The notes under the pieces were generated by a model, which did no database searches, was not told where the DNA came from, and saw only the letters and a list, made by a program, of their open reading frames with translations. Below, one piece after another: positions 14,727 to 23,159 of a stretch of DNA of 64,000 bases; the first letter of the stretch is position 1, and every line of letters starts with the position of its first letter. The stretch is taken from contig JAEYNY010000009.1 of the NCBI GenBank assembly GCA_023412275.1, positions 28,912 through 92,911 of the forward strand, written 5' to 3'. This DNA is from Bacillota bacterium (lineage in GTDB: Bacteria > Bacillota > Clostridia > Acetivibrionales > DSM-1351). Position numbers and translations under genes: made by a program.

Positions 14727-16664
14727 ATGATAAAGATAACATTGAAAGACGGTATTATAAAAGAATATCAGGAGGGTGTTACAGTCCGTGAAGTTGCTGA
14801 AAGCATCAGTGCAGGACTTGCAAGGGTGGCTCTTGCAGGAGAGGTTGACGGAAGGGTAAAAGAACTTGATTTTAAACTTCAGAGTGATTGCAGGTTAAAC
14901 CTTTTAACTTTCTCAGATGAAGGAGGAAGACTTGCATACAGACACACTGCATCACATGTTCTTGCACAAGCTGTTAAAAGGTTGTTTCCGAATATTAAGC
15001 TCGCAATAGGACCGGCTATAGAAAACGGCTTCTATTATGATTTTGATACTGAAAAGAACTTTGCACCCGAGGATTTGGCAAAGCTTGAAAAGGAAATGGA
15101 AAAAATAATAAAGGAAGATATTCCTTTAGAAAGATTTACATTGCCAAGGGAAGAGGCAATAAAATTTATGGAAGACAAGGGTGAACCCTACAAGGTTGAG
15201 CTGATAAAAGATTTACCTGAAGGCGAGGAAATATCTTTCTATAAACAAGGGGACTTTGTTGACCTTTGTGCCGGCCCTCATCTTATGTCGACTGGAAAGC
15301 TCAAGGCTGTAAAACTTATGAGTGCTGCAGGTGCATACTGGAGAGGTAATGAGAAAAACAAGATGCTCCAGAGAATTTATGGTACAGCCTTTCCTAAAAA
15401 GAGTGAATTGGAAGAATATGTAACAAAACTTGAAGAGGCAAAGAAAAGAGACCATAACAAACTGGGCAGAGAACTTGAACTGTTTACAACTGTTGAAGAA
15501 GTAGGACAGGGTCTTCCTTTACTTATGCCAAAAGGGGCTAGAATTATTCAGACCTTGCAAAGATTTGTAGAGGATGAAGAAGAGAGAAGAGGCTATGTGC
15601 TGACAAAGACTCCATTTATGGCAAAGAGTGACTTATATAAGCTATCAGGACACTGGCAGCACTATAAGGACGGAATGTTCCTGTTGGGAGATGAAGATAA
15701 GGACGAGGAAGTAATGGCATTAAGGCCTATGACCTGTCCGTTCCAGTTTATGATATACAACACAAAGCTTCACAGCTACCGTGATTTGCCTATAAGATAC
15801 GGTGAAACTTCTACCTTGTTCAGAAACGAGGCATCAGGAGAAATGCACGGCCTCATACGTGTTCGTCAGTTTACAATTTCAGAGGGACATTTGGTTTGTA
15901 CTCCGGAACAGCTTGAAGATGAGTTCAAGGGAGTAGTTGACTTGATTAAATTTATGATGGAAACTTTAGGAATTCAGGAGGATGTAACCTACAGATTCTC
16001 AAAATGGGATCCTAAGAACAAGGAAAAGTATATCGGTAACGAAGAAGACTGGGAAAATGTTCAAGGCCAGATGCGAACTATTTTGGATCACTTGAATATA
16101 GATTATAAGGAAGCAGAAGGCGAAGCAGCTTTCTACGGACCAAAACTTGATATACAGTGCAAGAATGTTCACGGGAAGGAAGACACTATTATTACAGTAC
16201 AGGTTGACTTTGCTCTTGCCGAAAGACTTAGCATGGTTTACGTTGATAAAAACAATGAAAAGAAGCATCCATATATAATTCACAGAACATCAATAGGCTG
16301 TTATGAAAGAACACTTGCAATGCTTATTGAAAAATATGCAGGAGCATTCCCAACCTGGTTATGTCCTGTTCAGACAAAAATTCTTCCTTTGGTTGACAAG
16401 CATCATGACTTTGCACAGAAGGTTGCACAGATGCTCAGAGACAAGGGCGTAAAGGTTGAAGTTGACATAAGAAATGAGAAGATTGGCTATAAGATTCGAG
16501 AAGCTCAGATGGAAAAAATACCTTACATGCTTGTAATAGGTGATAAGGAGATGGAAAACAATGCTGTTTCGGTACGTTCCAGAAAAGACGGAGATCTCGG
16601 AGCAATGTCTGCAGAACAATTTGTTGACAAGATAGTTGAAGAAATCAGAACCCGTGCAAAATAA
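14727..16664 (+). CDS. thrS: Threonyl-tRNA synthetase
   Basis: Charges tRNA-Thr. 645 residues in the usual order: TGS domain (1-60), editing domain with HTASHVLAQA and the CAGPHL Cys/His pair, class II catalytic core, and anticodon-binding domain from about residue 545. The catalytic zinc ligands appear as Cys in RPMTCPFQ, His in GEMHGLIRVRQF and His in IIHRTSIG. Most bacterial enzymes read MNCPGH where this one reads MTCPFQ, marking a ThrRS sub-branch. Start is the ATG at 14727 after AAGGAGG; an open frame reaching back to 14640 would run through the T-box terminator and is rejected. Confidence 0.96.
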   Translation: MIKITLKDGIIKEYQEGVTVREVAESISAGLARVALAGEVDGRVKELDFKLQSDCRLNLLTFSDEGGRLAYRHTASHVLAQAVKRLFPNIKLAIGPAIENGFYYDFDTEKNFAPEDLAKLEKEMEKIIKEDIPLERFTLPREEAIKFMEDKGEPYKVELIKDLPEGEEISFYKQGDFVDLCAGPHLMSTGKLKAVKLMSAAGAYWRGNEKNKMLQRIYGTAFPKKSELEEYVTKLEEAKKRDHNKLGRELELFTTVEEVGQGLPLLMPKGARIIQTLQRFVEDEEERRGYVLTKTPFMAKSDLYKLSGHWQHYKDGMFLLGDEDKDEEVMALRPMTCPFQFMIYNTKLHSYRDLPIRYGETSTLFRNEASGEMHGLIRVRQFTISEGHLVCTPEQLEDEFKGVVDLIKFMMETLGIQEDVTYRFSKWDPKNKEKYIGNEEDWENVQGQMRTILDHLNIDYKEAEGEAAFYGPKLDIQCKNVHGKEDTIITVQVDFALAERLSMVYVDKNNEKKHPYIIHRTSIGCYERTLAMLIEKYAGAFPTWLCPVQTKILPLVDKHHDFAQKVAQMLRDKGVKVEVDIRNEKIGYKIREAQMEKIPYMLVIGDKEMENNAVSVRSRKDGDLGAMSAEQFVDKIVEEIRTRAK

Positions 16665-16764
16665 TATTTACTTTTATAATGGATAACTGGAATAAATATA
16701 GATTTTACGCCGGTTTGGTCCAGAGTTTAGATATAATTAAATAGCTTGTCCTAAAGATATTCAA

Positions 16765-16807
16765 AAACAAGGTATGAGTACCATTTACAGATATTCATAC
16801 CTTGTTT
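16765..16807. terminator. Bidirectional terminator between thrS and the convergent gene
   Basis: 13-bp perfect stem (16765-16777 with 16795-16807), A-rich on one flank and T-rich on the other, so it can work in both directions. Confidence 0.85.
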
Positions 16808-16813
16808 TATTAT

Positions 16814-17398
16814 TTACCTTGGGTTAAGTCTGAGTTCCATCCAGTCAAATGCTATCCAATCACTAGGGCCGGCAGTTGAAGTATTTACAATGGTAACCCT
16901 GTTGTTTCTTCTTAAATTAGGTACATTAAAGGTTAAGTCTCTCCAGTTGTCAAACATTCCTCCGGCAGGTACACCATGCTGTAGAGGCACGGGGCCGTTA
17001 TGGACAACAGATCCGTTTATTGTAATTCTTGCAGAGTAACGGTTTACAGGTACATTTGAATGGTCATCAAGAACCGACCTTATAACAATTTGTGCTCTTT
17101 GGTTTCCCGGTACAATTAAAAAAGCAGGAGAGTCAAAAGTCCATGTTCCCTGAGTTCCCGTATAAAGTATATCTGCATTTCTGCTTGGATTTCCATAGTT
17201 TGGGTAGCCTGTCAACTGTTTGAATAATACAATATTTGTAGTAACCGGGTTATTGCTTAAAACCGGTGCATTGGGTTGCCGTAGGGTGTAATCATCTGTA
17301 TACTGATAAGCATCATATTGAGGTTGTGCAGGGTAATACGGCTGTTCCTGCATATCTGTTGGCTGCTGGCTCACGAAAGGATATCTGATATAATACAT
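16814..17398 (-). CDS. Unknown protein with C-terminal carbohydrate-binding-like beta domain
   Basis: A 194-residue protein without signal peptide. The first 45 residues are Gln/Pro/Tyr-rich (QPYYPAQPQYDAYQYTDD), as in spore coat or exosporium proteins. The rest is predicted mostly beta: PAFLIVPGNQRAQIVIRSVL, RYSARITINGSVV and a closing WIAFDWMELRLNP that recalls galactose-binding/CBM-like jelly rolls. AGGAGG precedes the ATG. A spore-surface role is inferred from composition and lack of a secretion signal. Monocistronic. Confidence 0.6.
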   Translation of the reverse strand: MYYIRYPFVSQQPTDMQEQPYYPAQPQYDAYQYTDDYTLRQPNAPVLSNNPVTTNIVLFKQLTGYPNYGNPSRNADILYTGTQGTWTFDSPAFLIVPGNQRAQIVIRSVLDDHSNVPVNRYSARITINGSVVHNGPVPLQHGVPAGGMFDNWRDLTFNVPNLRRNNRVTIVNTSTAGPSDWIAFDWMELRLNPR

Positions 17399-17606
17399 AA
17401 ATCCTCCTCCTATAACATTATATTTACATAATATTCATAAAACTATGTTTATGTTACCTAGGTTTGTATAAGGATACATTTGAATTTGGTGGGGTCAAAA
17501 CTTACTATATTTTTGAAATTTTTTTGTGGAACTAATTACACTAGTCAAGTAAAGTTAAAGTTGATAATATAATCTTGCAGGGCCAATTTATAATAAGAGG
17601 TGACAT

Positions 17607-19391
17607 ATGCAAAAAAGAATAACAGGTAATTTACTTAAAACAGTAACTGCAATTTTGATTGCAGGGAACATGGTTTTTGGCTCAGGTACTGTTCAGGCAG
17701 CTGGGGTAAGTGATATGAACAAAAGTTCAACATATGCCAGAGAAGCCATTCAGTGGATGGCAAACAATAACATAATTAGCGGAGATAAGCAAGGAAACTT
17801 TAATCCACGTCAAAGTATAACAAGGGCTGAACTTATAACTCTACTGGTAAAGGCTCTTGATATTGATACTTCAAACCTCCCTTCAACAGCTACTTTTGCG
17901 GATGTACCTACAAACCATTGGGCCTTCAAATATGTTGAAGCTGCCAACAGGGCGGGTATAACCAGTGGTACAGGAAGCGGTAAATTCGGAATTAGCAGCC
18001 TGACTACTAGAGAACAGGTTACAACAATGCTTTTAAACTATCTTTCAGTATCAAAGGAAGCTGTTGTTGCAGAGCAGGGTTTGGATGACCTGTTAAAATT
18101 CAAAGATGCCGGAAAGATGTCTGATTGGGCAAAGGCATCAATCAAATTTGCTGTTTCAAATAATATTATGAGCGGAGTTAGTTCTGATTCATTTTCTCCA
18201 TCAGGAAAAGCGACAAAAGAACAGATAGCTGTTATATTATATAAGTTTTTAAATTCAAAGGAAAGCATTGAGCAAAATGCAGCATCACTAAAGAAAGTTG
18301 TTGTTACTTACAATGATGACTTAATTAAACTTCAAGCACCTTCTAAGGTTATTGAAAATGACATAATGATTCCGGTTGAGGTTTTTTCAAAAACAGGGGC
18401 AAAGGTTGATTTTGATAGCCAGGCAGGCATAATATCCATTAAAAGTTTGAAGGCTCAGGATAAAAATATCTATATGAATATAGGTAACAAATCTGCTTAT
18501 ATAAACTACACTGGTAGTGGCAACCCATTTTCAGACACGTCTGCACAGGATAAACTGGTTACCCTAAACAATGCACCCGAGCAAAATGGTGAAGTAGTTC
18601 TTGTTCCAGCAAAGGCAGTAGTTGATGCACTTGGTTTAACAATGGAATGGAACGATAAAATCAACCTGTTAAAAATAAAGGATAGTACTATTCCTAAGAA
18701 TCCACAACTGTACAATGCAATGAAAAGTATGCTGGATTATAAGGGTGAATATAGTACAGAATTAATAATAAATATGAAAGAAAACAGCCTGGATATGAAT
18801 ATTGGAATGAATATGTCCATAAATGGAGCCATAAACGGAAATAATTCAACATCAAACTCCAAATTCACAATGACACTTAATGGTGAACAGGAAGATTTAA
18901 TGAATTATCAAACCATAAATATCGGAGATAAGATATATGTAAAAAATCCGGAAACAGATTCATGGAACGCATACACCAGAAGCCAGGCGGAAGAAGAAGG
19001 TATCCTGTATACTGATTTTGAGACTGATAGAAATGAAATGCTGAGGTTGTTGGATGTTTATGGAAAAATGAACATATCTAATGAGGGAAAAACAATACTT
19101 AATGGAGAGGAAGTTTCAAAGTATCAGGTGAGATTGAACATGGAATTACTTCAGGGATTGTTATCAGCAGATATGCTGGAATATGGCTTAGGACTTGACG
19201 ATATATACAAGAATGGCCTTGACACAAAAATGTTTATATATGTTAATTCTCAAGGGCAGCTTGTAAAACAGTCGGTTGTTATTTATGGATCTATTAATAC
19301 GGAAGATTCATCAGGGGAAATTAATATGACAGTTAATAACATGTATACCAATATCGGAAAAGAAATAGAGATTGTAAGTCCCATAAAATAA
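17607..19391 (+). CDS. S-layer homology protein with copper-amine-oxidase-like stalk domain
   Basis: A 594-residue secreted protein. Signal peptide 1-31 ending AQA; three SLH repeats (about 36-85 with ITRAELITLLVKAL, 92-145 with LTTREQVTTMLLNYL, 165-212 with ATKEQIAVILYKFL) that anchor it to secondary wall polymer. Then a stalk segment (about 230-358) of the copper amine oxidase N-terminal type (VVLVPAKAVVDALGLTMEWND), and a C-terminal beta-rich domain of about 230 residues (YKGEYSTELIINMKENSLD onward) like those in clostridial lipoprotein-type proteins. No catalytic motif is visible. AGAGGTG precedes the ATG; a terminator follows. Confidence 0.85.
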   Translation: MQKRITGNLLKTVTAILIAGNMVFGSGTVQAAGVSDMNKSSTYAREAIQWMANNNIISGDKQGNFNPRQSITRAELITLLVKALDIDTSNLPSTATFADVPTNHWAFKYVEAANRAGITSGTGSGKFGISSLTTREQVTTMLLNYLSVSKEAVVAEQGLDDLLKFKDAGKMSDWAKASIKFAVSNNIMSGVSSDSFSPSGKATKEQIAVILYKFLNSKESIEQNAASLKKVVVTYNDDLIKLQAPSKVIENDIMIPVEVFSKTGAKVDFDSQAGIISIKSLKAQDKNIYMNIGNKSAYINYTGSGNPFSDTSAQDKLVTLNNAPEQNGEVVLVPAKAVVDALGLTMEWNDKINLLKIKDSTIPKNPQLYNAMKSMLDYKGEYSTELIINMKENSLDMNIGMNMSINGAINGNNSTSNSKFTMTLNGEQEDLMNYQTINIGDKIYVKNPETDSWNAYTRSQAEEEGILYTDFETDRNEMLRLLDVYGKMNISNEGKTILNGEEVSKYQVRLNMELLQGLLSADMLEYGLGLDDIYKNGLDTKMFIYVNSQGQLVKQSVVIYGSINTEDSSGEINMTVNNMYTNIGKEIEIVSPIK

Positions 19392-19408
19392 TCCGGAAAT
19401 ACTAAAGG

Positions 19409-19441
19409 AGCAGAAGTCTGAATTTACAGACTCTGCTTTTT
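19409..19441 (+). terminator. Terminator of the first SLH gene
   Basis: Arms AGCAGAAGTCTG and CAGACTCTGCT (one unpaired base) followed by TTTTTTG. Confidence 0.85.
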
Positions 19442-19529
19442 TGTTAAAAATCTCTGGAACTTTTTTCATTCTTTAGAGTCAAATAAATTAAAGTAGTACA
19501 AAATTACTAAACATATGGAGTGAAAAAAC

Positions 19530-20201
19530 ATGGGATTTAAATCAAGACTAATTTGTATCTCGATAACTGCCGCTATGATTTTGTCTATGACCGTTTCAAG
19601 TTTTGCTGCAGTAAGCGGGTTTAATGATCTTAAAGATGTAAAGGCAAAGGAGAAGATACTTGCATTAAAGGATAAAGGAGTTGTACATGGTACCGGCGGA
19701 GGAAATTTCTCCCCATATTCTCCGGTTACTGCGGCTCAAGGGGTACAACTTATAGTAAATTCATTTAAACTGAATCTGGATTTTGTAAAATTCGCCAAGG
19801 AGCCAAAGGCCACAGATTATTTTGTGAAGGCGGACAATAATGCATGGTATGCTCAAGGATTAATAATTGCGGCAGTAAATAGTATGCAGCTGCCCGGTGA
19901 CCTTGACCCAGCACAAAAATGGACAAGGGAGGAGTTTACTCATTGGTTGATACAAACCATGGAAAACCAGTATTATCTGCCTACTGTGAAAATCGCATAC
20001 AGGGAGATCGCAGATCATAAAGACATTACACCTGAATATGAGGGTCAAATACAAAGAGCAATTCTCTACAACGTTGTTAGTTTGGACAGCAAAGGACAGT
20101 TCAATCCAAAGGCGGAAATAACACGGGCAGAAGCTGCAGAAGAGATATTTAATGCTCTTGAATATATTGATGCACGTGCTATTGATAAACCGCAGCAATA
20201 A
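19530..20201 (+). CDS. Short SLH-domain surface protein
   Basis: A 223-residue secreted protein: signal peptide 1-27 (ends SSFA), then SLH-like repeats covering almost the whole mature chain. The repeats begin at about residues 30 (GFNDLKDVKAKEKILALKDK), 92 (KADNNAWYAQGLIIAAVNSM) and 157, and close with ITRAEAAEEIFNAL. The middle repeat is divergent. It has no effector domain, so it may be a wall-anchor or S-layer accessory protein. It follows another SLH gene 138 bases away but with a terminator between them, so the two are separate units. Confidence 0.8.
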   Translation: MGFKSRLICISITAAMILSMTVSSFAAVSGFNDLKDVKAKEKILALKDKGVVHGTGGGNFSPYSPVTAAQGVQLIVNSFKLNLDFVKFAKEPKATDYFVKADNNAWYAQGLIIAAVNSMQLPGDLDPAQKWTREEFTHWLIQTMENQYYLPTVKIAYREIADHKDITPEYEGQIQRAILYNVVSLDSKGQFNPKAEITRAEAAEEIFNALEYIDARAIDKPQQ

Positions 20202-20231
20202 GATGCTAAATTAAATAATCTAAGTATAATG

Positions 20232-20268
20232 AAGAGAGTCTTTTGAAAATACAAAAGGCTCTCTTTTT
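20232..20268 (+). terminator. Terminator of the short SLH gene
   Basis: 14-base arms (20232-20245 and 20252-20265, one mismatch) followed by a T-run; immediately upstream of the padR promoter. Confidence 0.88.
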
Positions 20269-20270
20269 TA

Positions 20271-20318
20271 TTGACAAATTATATCAGAGTGATATAATTT
20301 ACTATATCACTCTGATAT
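20271..20318 (+). promoter_or_regulatory. padR promoter with two palindromic operators
   Basis: TTGACA (20271-20276), 16-base spacer, TATAAT (20293-20298). Two sites overlap or flank it: ATATCAGAGTGATAT (20281-20295) and ATATCACTCTGATAT (20304-20318). Each is a palindrome around three bases, and they are also perfect reverse complements of each other. The ATATCA-N3-TGATAT form and the position over the spacer and -10 point to repression by the PadR protein encoded just downstream. Confidence 0.8.
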
Positions 20319-20334
20319 AATTTAGGAGGTTAAA

Positions 20335-20892
20335 ATGAAAAACAGTAAGACCAAATATGCGGTACTGGGAGTAATAAGTCTATTAGGCCCCATGTCAGGC
20401 TATGATATAAAGATGTTTTGCGATAAGGCGATTTCTTTTTTCTGGAACGAGAATTTTGGACACTTATACCCCGTTCTGGCCCAATTGGAGTCCAACGGTT
20501 TAATATGCAGAAGCAATTTGGAGGAAGGTACAAGGAAAAAGTCGTACATTATAACAGAAAAAGGGCGTATAGAGCTTGAAGACTGGCTTGTTGGACCGGT
20601 AGAATATCAACCAGAGAGATCAGAACTATTATTGAAATTATCCTTTGGGAACGAGATGCAGGGAAAAGATATTATTTCAATGTTGGAATCAAACAAAGCA
20701 AGGAATCAGTTAAAGTTTGAGCGTTTAAACAGTATATACGACCAATATGTGAATAATGCCGAGGCAATGAAAAAGCCCCAGTATCCATACTGGCTTGTTA
20801 CCCTTCGGTACGGGATTACCTCTTTGGAGGCATCATTGAAATGGTGTGATGACACAATTGAATTTTTAAATAAGTATGAAGGAGGAAAATAA
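20335..20892 (+). CDS. PadR family transcriptional regulator
   Basis: A 185-residue repressor. The N-terminal winged helix is typical of PadR (KYAVLGVISLLGPMSGYDIK, then FGHLYPVLAQLESNGLI and KKSYIITEKGRIELEDWL), followed by an alpha-helical dimerisation domain of the Vir subfamily length (about 95-180). It is preceded by a promoter carrying two matching palindromes, a strong sign of autorepression. The next gene, an MBL hydrolase, starts one base after its stop, so both belong to one operon and the hydrolase is the likely regulated function. The inducer is unknown. Confidence 0.92.
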   Translation: MKNSKTKYAVLGVISLLGPMSGYDIKMFCDKAISFFWNENFGHLYPVLAQLESNGLICRSNLEEGTRKKSYIITEKGRIELEDWLVGPVEYQPERSELLLKLSFGNEMQGKDIISMLESNKARNQLKFERLNSIYDQYVNNAEAMKKPQYPYWLVTLRYGITSLEASLKWCDDTIEFLNKYEGGK

Positions 20893-20893
20893 G

Positions 20894-21661
20894 ATGAAAA
20901 TATCAGAAGGATTGGCGATGTTGGAGTTGAAGTCAAATGTTCAAAATGTAGAAGGAATAATGTATCCCGTAATCATATGGGATGAAAATGACCTGGTATT
21001 AATAGACACAGGCTTGCCGGGACAGGGAAGCACAATTTTAGATCTTATAGAAAAAGAAGGAGTTTCACCTCAAAAACTGACAAAGGTTATAATTACACAC
21101 CACGACATGGACCACATCGGGGGCCTTACAGAAATAGTTAAAAAAGTTGAGGCCAGCAGTGGTAAGAGAGTCGAAGTTTTGTCCCACGAAATTGAGAAGC
21201 CTTATATTCAGGGGGACTTAATGCCCTTGAAGTTTACAAAGGATAAGTTGGAAGCACTGAAGAAACAGATGGAAGAGCTGTCTTCTGAAAAACGCCAGCA
21301 ATATCAAAACCTGTTTTCCTCCAATAAACCAGTGGTGACTCAAACATTGGTGGATAACCAGGAGCTTCCTTACTGTGGAGGCATTACAATAATACATACT
21401 CCAGGCCACACCAAAGGACACATCTGTGTATACCTGAACAGGTACAAAACGCTGGTAGCGGGAGACAGTATAAATTTTGAGAAAATTTCAGAGAATGAGC
21501 ATAGGCTTACAGGGCCTAACCCTCAGTTTACGTTTGATATGAACGAAGCTGTAAAGTCATTGAAAAAGCTCAGGGATTGCAATATACATGAAATAATCTG
21601 TTATCACTGTGGTAATATGAGTAATAACGTGACAGAGCAAATAAACGAACTTTTTAAATAG
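20894..21661 (+). CDS. MBL-fold metallo-hydrolase
   Basis: A 255-residue metallo-beta-lactamase-fold enzyme. The HHDMDHIGG motif (HxHxDH variant with Asp in place of the second His spacing, about residues 70-78), the later HTPGHTKGH, the Asp in VAGDSINF and the final His in ICYHCG supply the di-metal ligands. Family members hydrolyse thioesters, lactones or phosphodiesters; the substrate cannot be deduced. ATG at 20894 follows GGAGGA that lies within the end of padR, showing translational coupling. Being controlled by a PadR regulator suggests detoxification or a signal-degrading role (inference). Confidence 0.88.
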   Translation: MKISEGLAMLELKSNVQNVEGIMYPVIIWDENDLVLIDTGLPGQGSTILDLIEKEGVSPQKLTKVIITHHDMDHIGGLTEIVKKVEASSGKRVEVLSHEIEKPYIQGDLMPLKFTKDKLEALKKQMEELSSEKRQQYQNLFSSNKPVVTQTLVDNQELPYCGGITIIHTPGHTKGHICVYLNRYKTLVAGDSINFEKISENEHRLTGPNPQFTFDMNEAVKSLKKLRDCNIHEIICYHCGNMSNNVTEQINELFK

Positions 21662-21692
21662 AATTATCTTTTCCAAAATAAAAGGAGGCTAT

Positions 21693-22193
21693 ATGCAAAA
21701 CAATATTGACAATATGTATCCCGCAGATAAGAAGGAAATGTATAAGCTGTTAGTTTCACAAATGAAAGCACTTCTTGAGGGAGAAACAAACACTATAGCA
21801 AACTTGGCCAATGCTTCAGCTCTAATTAATCATGCACTGAGTGGAATTAACTGGGTAGGTTTTTACCTTATGGATAACGGAGAGCTTGTATTGGGACCAT
21901 TTCAGGGTAAGGTGGCATGTGTGCGTATTGCTGTCGGAAGAGGTGTTTGTGGTACTGCAGTAAAGGAAAACGCAACTCAACTGGTTATGGATGTTCACAG
22001 TTTTCCAGGACATATTGCTTGTGACAGTGCGTCCAATTCCGAGGTTGTAGTGCCTCTTCGCCATCAAGGAGAAGTAGTAGGAGTGCTGGATATTGATAGT
22101 CCGCAAATAGGCCGGTTTGACAAGATAGACGCTGACGAACTTGAAAAAATAGCACATATTATTGAAGAATCTTGCCAATGGAATAGCAAATAA
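21693..22193 (+). CDS. msrC: Free methionine-(R)-sulfoxide reductase (GAF domain)
   Basis: A 166-residue single-GAF-domain protein of the fRMsr/YebR family, which reduces free Met-R-sulfoxide using active-site cysteines. Landmarks are SGINWVGFYLM, LGPFQGKVACVRIAVGRGVCGTA, HIACDSASNSEVVVPL and VLDIDSP. The three family cysteines are present in GKVAC, RGVCG and HIACD. Full length, AAAGGAGGC upstream. It follows the MBL gene by 31 bases and may be read through with it. Confidence 0.93.
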   Translation: MQNNIDNMYPADKKEMYKLLVSQMKALLEGETNTIANLANASALINHALSGINWVGFYLMDNGELVLGPFQGKVACVRIAVGRGVCGTAVKENATQLVMDVHSFPGHIACDSASNSEVVVPLRHQGEVVGVLDIDSPQIGRFDKIDADELEKIAHIIEESCQWNSK

Positions 22194-22206
22194 GTAAAGT
22201 AAAAAA

Positions 22207-22263
22207 AGCATAAACTTGTATCAATAGTAGTCTGAAAGACAATCTTAGATACAAGTTCATGCT
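22207..22263. terminator. Long hairpin between convergent genes
   Basis: Arms 22207-22222 and 22248-22263 are complementary with one small internal mismatch; A-run on the left and T-rich tail on the reverse strand make it a likely bidirectional terminator. Confidence 0.7.
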
Positions 22264-22273
22264 TACACAGTTA

Positions 22274-22489
22274 TTATTTACTTGTTTTCCAGGAGCCTTC
22301 TTCAGTACAAACTGACTGCAAACCGTTTTCAGTAGTAATTTTTGATCCCACTGCGTGCCTCTTGTGGTCGTATACGCAGAATGGGTCTTTTCCTGCATTA
22401 CCTGTACCTTTTTTTGTTACTTTACTTATATCATTTTCCTGAGTTATATTATCAACGGAGATACTGTCTTGTTGTTTTCTATTTTGCAT
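22274..22489 (-). CDS. Small DUF1496-like protein
   Basis: A 71-residue protein starting at the ATG complementary to 22487-22489, with GAAAGGATT upstream. The first 35 residues are polar. The C-terminal part has the pattern FCVYDHKRHAVGSKI...GLQSVC, which resembles the short DUF1496 family (Cys-Val-Tyr, then Ser/Ala-Val-Gly, then a closing Cys), where two cysteines flank a small beta motif. Function unknown. Assignment is from memory of the motif, so moderate. Confidence 0.6.
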   Translation of the reverse strand: MQNRKQQDSISVDNITQENDISKVTKKGTGNAGKDPFCVYDHKRHAVGSKITTENGLQSVCTEEGSWKTSK

Positions 22490-22691
22490 AGTATCAAATC
22501 CTTTCGTTTTAAGCTGATAAAACCTTCTATATAAATATGTGTAAAAGCAATCAGAATGATTCCTTGAAAAATCAGGCAAGATTATTGTTAAAAATATTTA
22601 ACATTATCACCATACTTTTTTAATAAATTTTAAGTACAATGTTTATGCAGGGAAAATTGGGGTATATATACTATGAAAGGAGTGTGTAGCT

Positions 22692-22943
22692 TTGTTAGAT
22701 TCCAGAAAATGTTTGGAGATTTATGAATTTTGTCAGAATCAGTACAAAAAACTTGAGAAAAAGACCGGATATTATAGTCCTAAGCATGATAAGGTTGTCA
22801 TGGAACTTGCGTCAAAAGAGTTTCAGATGAGTGAGGCTACCATTAATAGTGCCTTTGATTTAGCTGCACAAACATTAAGCAAAAACAATAAAAGTAAGTC
22901 TGAAAAAATAATCAGAAACAAGATTATTCATGGAACCTTCTAA
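22692..22943 (+). CDS. Small helical protein of unknown function (83 aa)
   Basis: Starts at a TTG (22692) with GAAAGGAGTG about nine bases upstream and is followed by a terminator-like hairpin, so it looks like a real single-gene unit. The product is basic and helical (CLEIYEFCQNQYKKLEKKTG, KVVMELASKEFQMSEATINSAF). The middle part has a helix-turn-helix-like rhythm (ELASKEFQMSEATINSAFDLA), which could mean nucleic-acid binding, but I recognise no family. Confidence 0.6.
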   Translation: MLDSRKCLEIYEFCQNQYKKLEKKTGYYSPKHDKVVMELASKEFQMSEATINSAFDLAAQTLSKNNKSKSEKIIRNKIIHGTF

Positions 22944-22969
22944 TCAATATATAAAATATATAAAAAATC

Positions 22970-23003
22970 AAGGCATAGGCATTAAAAGTCTGTGCTTTTT
23001 TTA
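22970..23003 (+). terminator. Terminator of the 83-residue gene
   Basis: GCATAGGC (22973-22980) pairs with GTCTGTGC (22988-22995) using two G-T pairs and is followed by TTTTTTT. Confidence 0.7.
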
Positions 23004-23081
23004 TATATATAAAAAACACATTTGGAGTAAAATTGTATCAATTACAAAATAATTACATTATTACAATATTATCGTCGATTA

Positions 23082-23110
23082 TTGAGAATAATTGGTTTGT
23101 AGGATATAAT
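23082..23110 (+). promoter_or_regulatory. Candidate promoter of the nfeD-flotillin operon
   Basis: TTGAGA (23082-23087), 17-base spacer, TATAAT (23105-23110), about 50 bases ahead of the NfeD-like start. Confidence 0.55.
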
Positions 23111-23159
23111 TTATCTAAGATTATACTTAATTAGTACAATCTATAAATGGGGGTGTATT

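Noticed and set aside
19860..20198. Minus-strand frame of 112 residues opposite the short SLH gene
   Set aside because: Antisense to an SLH repeat region; the sequence is Cys/Phe-rich, as frames antisense to coding DNA often are.
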